A stretch of DNA of 9,704 nt from DATAYF01 sp036272735 (GTDB lineage Bacteria > Chloroflexota > Ktedonobacteria > Ktedonobacterales > Ktedonobacteraceae), in contig DATAYF010000731.1 in assembly GCA_036272735.1 (NCBI GenBank), forward strand, positions 1 to 9,704, given 5' to 3'. The position numbers and the translations under genes were made by a program. The notes beneath the pieces are model-generated. The model saw only the letters and a program-made list of their open reading frames with translations. It made no database searches and was not told the DNA's origin. Position 1 is the first letter of the stretch, and each line of letters opens with the position of its first letter. Positions 6,169 to 9,704 of this stretch are shown here, in pieces.

Positions 6169-6328
6169 GAGTCGGAGCTTGCCTCGGACTCTACATCCAG
6201 GGAAGGCCGAGCTAGCCTCGGCCTTCCCTGGATGAGACGAGAGATCATCGTGCTTGAGCGATGCAAAAAGACAGGCATAGCTTGCCTATGCCTCTCCTAC
6301 ATGTAGAGAGGGAGCTTGCCTCCTTCTC
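6169..6328. repeat. Array of four hairpins with a near-constant CTTGC/CTAGC loop
   Basis: Four inverted repeats follow one another: 6169-6191 (9-bp stem with one mismatch), 6194-6234 (18-bp perfect stem), 6273-6293 (8-bp perfect stem), 6306-6328 (9-bp stem with one G-T pair). Stem sequences differ, but the tip is AG-CTTGC-CT in three and AG-CTAGC-CT in one. The array lies between the divergent VOC and DUF929 genes, upstream of the proposed DUF929 promoter. Confidence 0.85.
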
Positions 6329-6335
6329 GGCCAGC

Positions 6336-6384
6336 CGTGATGTCACGCTATTTTGCGTAAAAAGCATGGTGATATACACATCAC
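6336..6384. promoter_or_regulatory. Two GTGA/TCAC dyads upstream of the DUF929 promoter
   Basis: CGTGA-TG-TCACG (6336-6347) and GTGAT-ATACAC-ATCAC (6369-6384) are both palindromic with GTGA/TCAC half sites. The second overlaps the proposed -35 box, which fits an operator. The half sites recall CRP/FNR-type sites, but the spacings differ between the two. Confidence 0.4.
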
Positions 6385-6403
6385 GCGCCCCCTATGCTAA
6401 AAT
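6375..6403 (+). promoter_or_regulatory. Probable promoter of the DUF929 pair
   Basis: TACACA (6375-6380) and TAAAAT (6398-6403) are spaced by 17 bp. Start would be near 6410, giving a leader of about 107 nt before the ATG at 6517. The -35 matches four of six consensus bases. Confidence 0.5.
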
Positions 6404-6516
6404 ACGAGAGACGGTAATCGGAACTGTGTATTTTCTTGCATGCATAGACCGGGTGAAGTTAGGGCCCGTTTATGATGCTTATGGGTATTATGAGGAAGAA
6501 GAGGTAGGTTCATTTT

Positions 6517-7506
6517 ATGGCGAAAACCAAGCAACCTTCGGCTGCACAGCGGCGTGAAGAAGAACGCCAGCAGCGATTGCGTGCCAACAGTCAAAACAAT
6601 CGTAATCGCAACGCCAACAGGCGGCGCAAGAAAAACAATCCCTGGCCCTTGATCATTGGCATCGTCGTGATCGTTGCGATTGTGATCGGCGCTTTCTTCG
6701 TTATAGTAAATCAGAATAAAAGTGCGGTAACAAAGAGCCAGAATGGAGCATATCAGTCGATTGCTTCGATAGATCCCAAACTGCTGGCTCAGGTGGGACC
6801 AGGCAGCGCGAAGAACGCGATGCATGGCGTCAGTGGTGCCGGGAAGCTCACGGGTACTAGTGGCAAGCCAGAATTTCTGTATATGGGGGCTGAGTATTGC
6901 CCGTATTGCGCGGCTGAGCGTTGGGGCGTGATTATTGCCTTGAACCGCTTCGGGCAATTTACGCAAGCGCCACAACCCTTAACATCTGGCGAGGGCAACG
7001 TACCGACGTTCTCTTTCCATGGTGCCAAATATACCAGCCAGTATATCGATACTTCGCTGGTCGAAATCAATGATAATGCTCAGCCTCAGCCTGGAGCGTT
7101 AGATACACCTACGGCGCAGCAGCAGCAGTTACTCGCCAAGTACGATTCACCACCTTATGTTACACAGCAGCAAACAGGTGGTATTCCTTTTATCGATATC
7201 GCCAATCAACAGGTCTCGCAGGGGGCTTACTACGATCCTACGCTGTTAACCGGCCAATCGTATCAGCAGATTGCCAGCCAGATCAAGGATCCCAATAGCG
7301 ATATCTCGCGTAATATCCTGGGAACAGCGAACGATCTCACGGCGGCCATCTGTGCCTCGACCAACAATCAGCCCAGCAACGTGTGTACCGCCAATCCGAT
7401 CCCATCGATAGAAAGTGGCTTGCCGAAAGCGAGTGTGGTTCCGGGTGGTCCACAAATAGCTGCGGCGGCTGGTAGCAATGTAATGGATGTGCGTAAGCGT
7501 GCGTAG
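6517..7506 (+). CDS. DUF929 family thioredoxin-like membrane protein, copy 1
   Basis: Protein of 329 aa. A very basic, Asn/Arg-rich cytoplasmic N-terminus (1-40) precedes one membrane segment (about 42-64, PWPLIIGIVVIVAIVIGAFF), so the rest should lie outside the membrane. The outer domain has EYCPYCAAERW with Cys128 and Cys131, the CxxC redox motif of a thioredoxin fold, and GIPFIDIAN with Pro224 in the position expected of the cis-proline loop. A second cysteine pair, Cys279 and Cys290, lies near the C-terminus. DUF929 has no proven function; an extracytoplasmic thiol oxidoreductase or disulfide-handling role is inference. The start has GGTAGG upstream, and the 19 bases ending at the start region are identical to those before copy 2. 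The genes are 68 bp apart with no terminator between them, so they are probably co-transcribed. Confidence 0.9.
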   Translation: MAKTKQPSAAQRREEERQQRLRANSQNNRNRNANRRRKKNNPWPLIIGIVVIVAIVIGAFFVIVNQNKSAVTKSQNGAYQSIASIDPKLLAQVGPGSAKNAMHGVSGAGKLTGTSGKPEFLYMGAEYCPYCAAERWGVIIALNRFGQFTQAPQPLTSGEGNVPTFSFHGAKYTSQYIDTSLVEINDNAQPQPGALDTPTAQQQQLLAKYDSPPYVTQQQTGGIPFIDIANQQVSQGAYYDPTLLTGQSYQQIASQIKDPNSDISRNILGTANDLTAAICASTNNQPSNVCTANPIPSIESGLPKASVVPGGPQIAAAAGSNVMDVRKRA

Positions 7507-7574
7507 CTGATGTCGGTGAGGTGAGCGAAAATACCGTCGTTTATGAATGTTCCTGAAGAAGGTAGGTTCATTTT

Positions 7575-8564
7575 ATGGCTAACATCAGGCAACATTCGGC
7601 TGCGCAGCGACGCGAACAAAAACGCCAGCAGCGATTACGTACCAATAGTCAAAACAATCGTAATCGCAACGCCAATAAACGGCGTAGGAAAAACAATCCC
7701 TGGCCTTTGATTATTGGCATCGTTGTGGTGGTCGTGGTGGCGATTGGTATTTTCGTTTACCTGTCAAATCGGCAGAATGCTAATGTGACAGTAGGCCAGA
7801 ACACGGCCTACCAGTCGATTGCTTCGATAGACCCCAAACTGCTGGCTACAGTGGGACCAGGGAATGCCACTAACCTTATGAAACCCATTAAGAATGGTGG
7901 GAAGCTCACGGGAGCTACTGGCAGGCCAGAATTTCTGTATATGGGGGCTGAGTATTGCCCGTATTGTGCGGCTGAGCGTTGGGGTGTGATTATTGCCTTG
8001 AATCGTTTTGGGCATTTTGCAAAAGCTCCACCCCCCCTGATTTCTGGTGAGGATAGTCTACCAACATTCTCTTTCCATGGTGCCAAATATACCAGCCAGT
8101 ATATCGATACTTCGCTGGTCGAAATCAATGATAATACCTGGCCTAACCCGCAACCGTTGGATAAACCCACGGCACAGGAGCAGCAGTTGTTTAACAAATA
8201 TGACGCACCGCCCTATGTTACGCCGCAAAATGCTGATGGTATCCCTTTTATCGATATCGCTAATCAACAAGTCTCTAGTGGTGCTTACTATGATTTTACA
8301 TTGCTAAAAGGTAAGAATTATCAGCAGATCGTTAGCCAGATCAAGGATCCCAATAATGATATCTCGCGTGGCATGCTGGGGACAGCGAATTATCTCACGG
8401 CGGCCATCTGCGCCTCGACCAATAATCAACCTGCCAATGTGTGTACTGCTAGTCCCATTCCAGCGATGCAGAGCAGTTTGCCAAAGGCGAGTGTGGCTCC
8501 GGATGGTCCGCAATTAGCTGCGGCGGTTGGTAGTGATGTGATGGATGTGCGTAAGCACGGGTAA
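7575..8564 (+). CDS. DUF929 family thioredoxin-like membrane protein, copy 2
   Basis: Also 329 aa and alignable to copy 1 without gaps; by hand count about 245 residues (74%) are identical. It keeps the basic N-terminus, the membrane segment (42-64), the CPYC motif (Cys128, Cys131), the cis-Pro motif GIPFIDIAN and Cys279/Cys290. Differences cluster in the outer half of the membrane segment and the following spacer (51-75), at 101-107, and at 186-220 near the active-site face. The same AGGTAGG ribosome-binding region precedes the ATG, so the duplication included the translation start. A perfect 28-bp hairpin starts right after the stop codon. The two copies probably arose by tandem duplication and have since diverged; both look intact. 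Confidence 0.9.
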   Translation: MANIRQHSAAQRREQKRQQRLRTNSQNNRNRNANKRRRKNNPWPLIIGIVVVVVVAIGIFVYLSNRQNANVTVGQNTAYQSIASIDPKLLATVGPGNATNLMKPIKNGGKLTGATGRPEFLYMGAEYCPYCAAERWGVIIALNRFGHFAKAPPPLISGEDSLPTFSFHGAKYTSQYIDTSLVEINDNTWPNPQPLDKPTAQEQQLFNKYDAPPYVTPQNADGIPFIDIANQQVSSGAYYDFTLLKGKNYQQIVSQIKDPNNDISRGMLGTANYLTAAICASTNNQPANVCTASPIPAMQSSLPKASVAPDGPQLAAAVGSDVMDVRKHG

Positions 8565-8623
8565 TTAACAGGACAGAACAGGAACAATGCATGAAATGCA
8601 TTGTTCCTGTTCTGTCCTGTTAA
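8565..8623 (+). terminator. Perfect 28-bp hairpin directly after DUF929 copy 2
   Basis: Arms 8565-8592 and 8596-8623 are exact reverse complements with only a GAA triloop between them, followed by AATTTTT. It begins at the first base after the stop codon and ends 25 bp before the next start codon. It should act as a terminator or as a processing/attenuation site for the downstream gene, which has no room for a clear promoter of its own. Confidence 0.8.
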
Positions 8624-8648
8624 AATTTTTCAGGGAAGGGAATACTTT

Positions 8649-9611
8649 ATGTCAATGTCGACTGGCCTCATGCCTGATACGCGGGGCATCAACTTCTATA
8701 TGTGTGATGCTGACCTTGCATTTGTGTTGCGGCGTGCCCTCTCTGGCGAGGATTATGAACGTGCGCAAGGGCTGCTTAGCGCGATGGGAGCGGTTGCGTC
8801 GGAGCGTATGGATGACCTGGCGGTGACTGCTAATCGCGAGAGGCCTGTATTGGTGCAGTTCGATAAGCGGGGGCAGCGCGTGGATGAGGTGGTGTTTCAT
8901 CCCGCCTACCACGAGCTAGAGCGTATCTGCTATCAGGATTTCGCGATTGCTGCCTGCACACATCGCGAGGACGCGCTGGACTGGCCTGGGCGCGTGCCGC
9001 AATCGGTCAAGTTTGCACTGGGCTATCTTGGCATGCAGGCTGAGGCGGGCGTTTTTTGCCCGGTCTCAATGACGGATGCGCTGGCGCGAGTGCTTGAGCG
9101 CTATGGCAGCGAAGCCTTGCAGCGCCGCTTCTTGCCGGGGTTAACCGCGTTGACGTTGGATGAACTCAAGCAGGGGGCCATGTTTCTGACCGAGAAGCAG
9201 GGTGGGTCTGATGTTGGGCTGACGACGACAACTGCCAGGTGCGTTGATGTGCAATCAAGCGGTGAGAAGCAGGAACTTCAGCCAGAATGGGCGTTATGGG
9301 GTGATAAGTGGTTTTGCTCGAATGTGTCCGCCGACTATATTTTGACGCTGGCTCGTCCCGAGGGTGCGCCCGCCGGGACACGTGGCCTGGGGCTCTTTCT
9401 TGTTCCCCGCACGCTGGACGACGGTACGCGCAACGCCTATAGCATTCAGCGTTTAAAAGACAAACTGGGCACGCGTTCGATGGCGACTGGCGAAGTGTCT
9501 CTACATGGGGCGCGGGCGTATCTGATCGGCCAGGTGGAGCGCGGCTTCGTGCAGATGACAGAGGTTAACCGCTCACAATCACGCCTTCTCTTTCCTTACA
9601 TACACACCTAA
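8649..9611 (+). pseudogene. AidB-like acyl-CoA dehydrogenase, C-terminally truncated
   Basis: From the ATG at 8649 (AGGGAAGGG 8 bp upstream) this gives 320 aa. An earlier in-frame ATG at 8601 lies inside the hairpin and is unlikely. The sequence matches the AidB-like branch of acyl-CoA dehydrogenases: the flavin-region motif FLTEKQGGSDVG (179-190), WGDKWFCSNVSADYILTLARP (217-237), LFLVPRTLDDGTRNAYSIQRLKDKLGTRSMATGEVSLHGA (249-288), and VERGFVQMTEVNRS (296-309). AidB proteins are about 540 aa; here the family resemblance ends at residue 309 and is followed by 11 unrelated residues and a stop. The missing part is the C-terminal helical domain, which completes FAD binding and the tetramer, so the product is probably inactive. 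The break near 9575 coincides with a probable mobile-element junction. Confidence 0.85.
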
Positions 9612-9642
9612 AGACGGAACGCTCATTCCCTCACAAATAAAA

Positions 9643-9665
9643 AAGGTTGCCGATTAAGCAACCTT
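9643..9665 (-). terminator. Intrinsic terminator for the minus-strand gene entering from the right
   Basis: AAGGTTGC (9643-9650) and GCAACCTT (9658-9665) form an 8-bp stem with a 7-nt loop. Read on the minus strand it is followed by a T-rich tract (complement of the A run at about 9637-9642). The TAA stop of the partial gene lies inside the loop. Confidence 0.65.
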
Positions 9666-9704
9666 AACTGTAAATCCCAACATTAAACTGGTCGCTTTTA
9701 CCAT
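9654..9704 (-). CDS. C-terminal fragment of an unidentified protein (possibly transposase)
   Basis: The last 16 codons of a minus-strand frame (MVKATSLMLGFTVKVA, then TAA at 9654-9656) end within an intrinsic terminator. The fragment is too short to assign a family. Its position beside a truncated gene makes a transposase the likely identity, which is inference. Confidence 0.35.
   Translation of the reverse strand: MVKATSLMLGFTVKVA

Larger units (their letters stand above)
9576..9704. mobile_element. Probable end of an inserted element that truncates the AidB-like gene
   Basis: After the point where AidB similarity stops (about 9575) the sequence changes character and carries a terminator and the 3' end of a minus-strand gene. 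The layout, with a transposase-type gene ending close to the element boundary, fits an insertion sequence, but no terminal repeat or target duplication can be seen because the element leaves the window. A deletion or rearrangement is the alternative. Confidence 0.45.

Noticed and set aside
6169..6328. CRISPR array
   Set aside because: The repeated unit is only about 9 bp, spacing is irregular and the arms differ; these are hairpins, with no cas genes nearby.
6397..6975. 192-aa open frame on the minus strand
   Set aside because: Antisense to DUF929 copy 1 and its leader; no domain, and a similar antisense frame under copy 2 simply reflects the duplicated sequence.
8601..8648. Earlier ATG start (8601) for the AidB-like protein
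   Set aside because: It lies inside the right arm of the 28-bp hairpin without a ribosome binding site, and the extra residues do not resemble the family; ATG 8649 has a strong site.

Overview
The window reads as bacterial chromosomal DNA of moderate GC content. It has short intergenic gaps, sigma70-type promoters, Shine-Dalgarno sequences, GTG as well as ATG starts, and two tRNA genes without an encoded CCA. The mix of genes suggests Chloroflexota, most likely the Ktedonobacteria: a DUF4388 protein beside an orphan AAA+ activator, tandem DUF929 thioredoxin-like membrane proteins, and a TnpB relic. That placement is inference from gene content and was not tested by any search.

Layout, left to right. 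(1) 1-596, minus strand: the N-terminal part of an IS605-type TnpB gene, broken by a frameshift and running off the left edge. (2) 597-993: no gene; a possible IS end and a consensus-like promoter facing a tRNA-Ser(UGA) gene at 994-1076. (3) 1299-3982: a likely two-gene operon of a DUF4388 protein with a long disordered region and an AAA+ activator of the sigma54-dependent class without a receiver domain. (4) 3997-4071: a perfect 34-bp hairpin between convergent genes. (5) 4081-5307, minus: moeA, preceded by an extended -10 promoter and a leader that could fold into a three-way junction. (6) 5410-5610: tRNA-Glu(UUC) on the minus strand with its own consensus promoter and terminator. (7) 5626-6045, minus: a VOC/glyoxalase-fold protein. 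(8) 6046-6516: a 471-bp divergent intergenic region with four adjacent hairpins whose stems differ but whose apical loops are nearly identical, then two dyads and a promoter. (9) 6517-8564: two tandem, about 74% identical DUF929 proteins with one membrane segment and a CPYC motif. (10) 8565-8623: a perfect 28-bp hairpin, then an AidB-like acyl-CoA dehydrogenase (8649-9611) that loses its C-terminal part at a probable mobile-element junction. The last bases look like the 3' end of a minus-strand gene with a terminator.

Functionally this is a mixed neighbourhood rather than one pathway: molybdenum cofactor assembly, thiol-redox membrane proteins, an acyl-CoA dehydrogenase relic and a regulatory pair. 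The strongest unexplained signal is structural: many long perfect inverted repeats, the constant-loop hairpin array, and a 24-bp palindromic repeat found upstream of both moeA and the VOC gene. No complete new defence or mobile system is visible.
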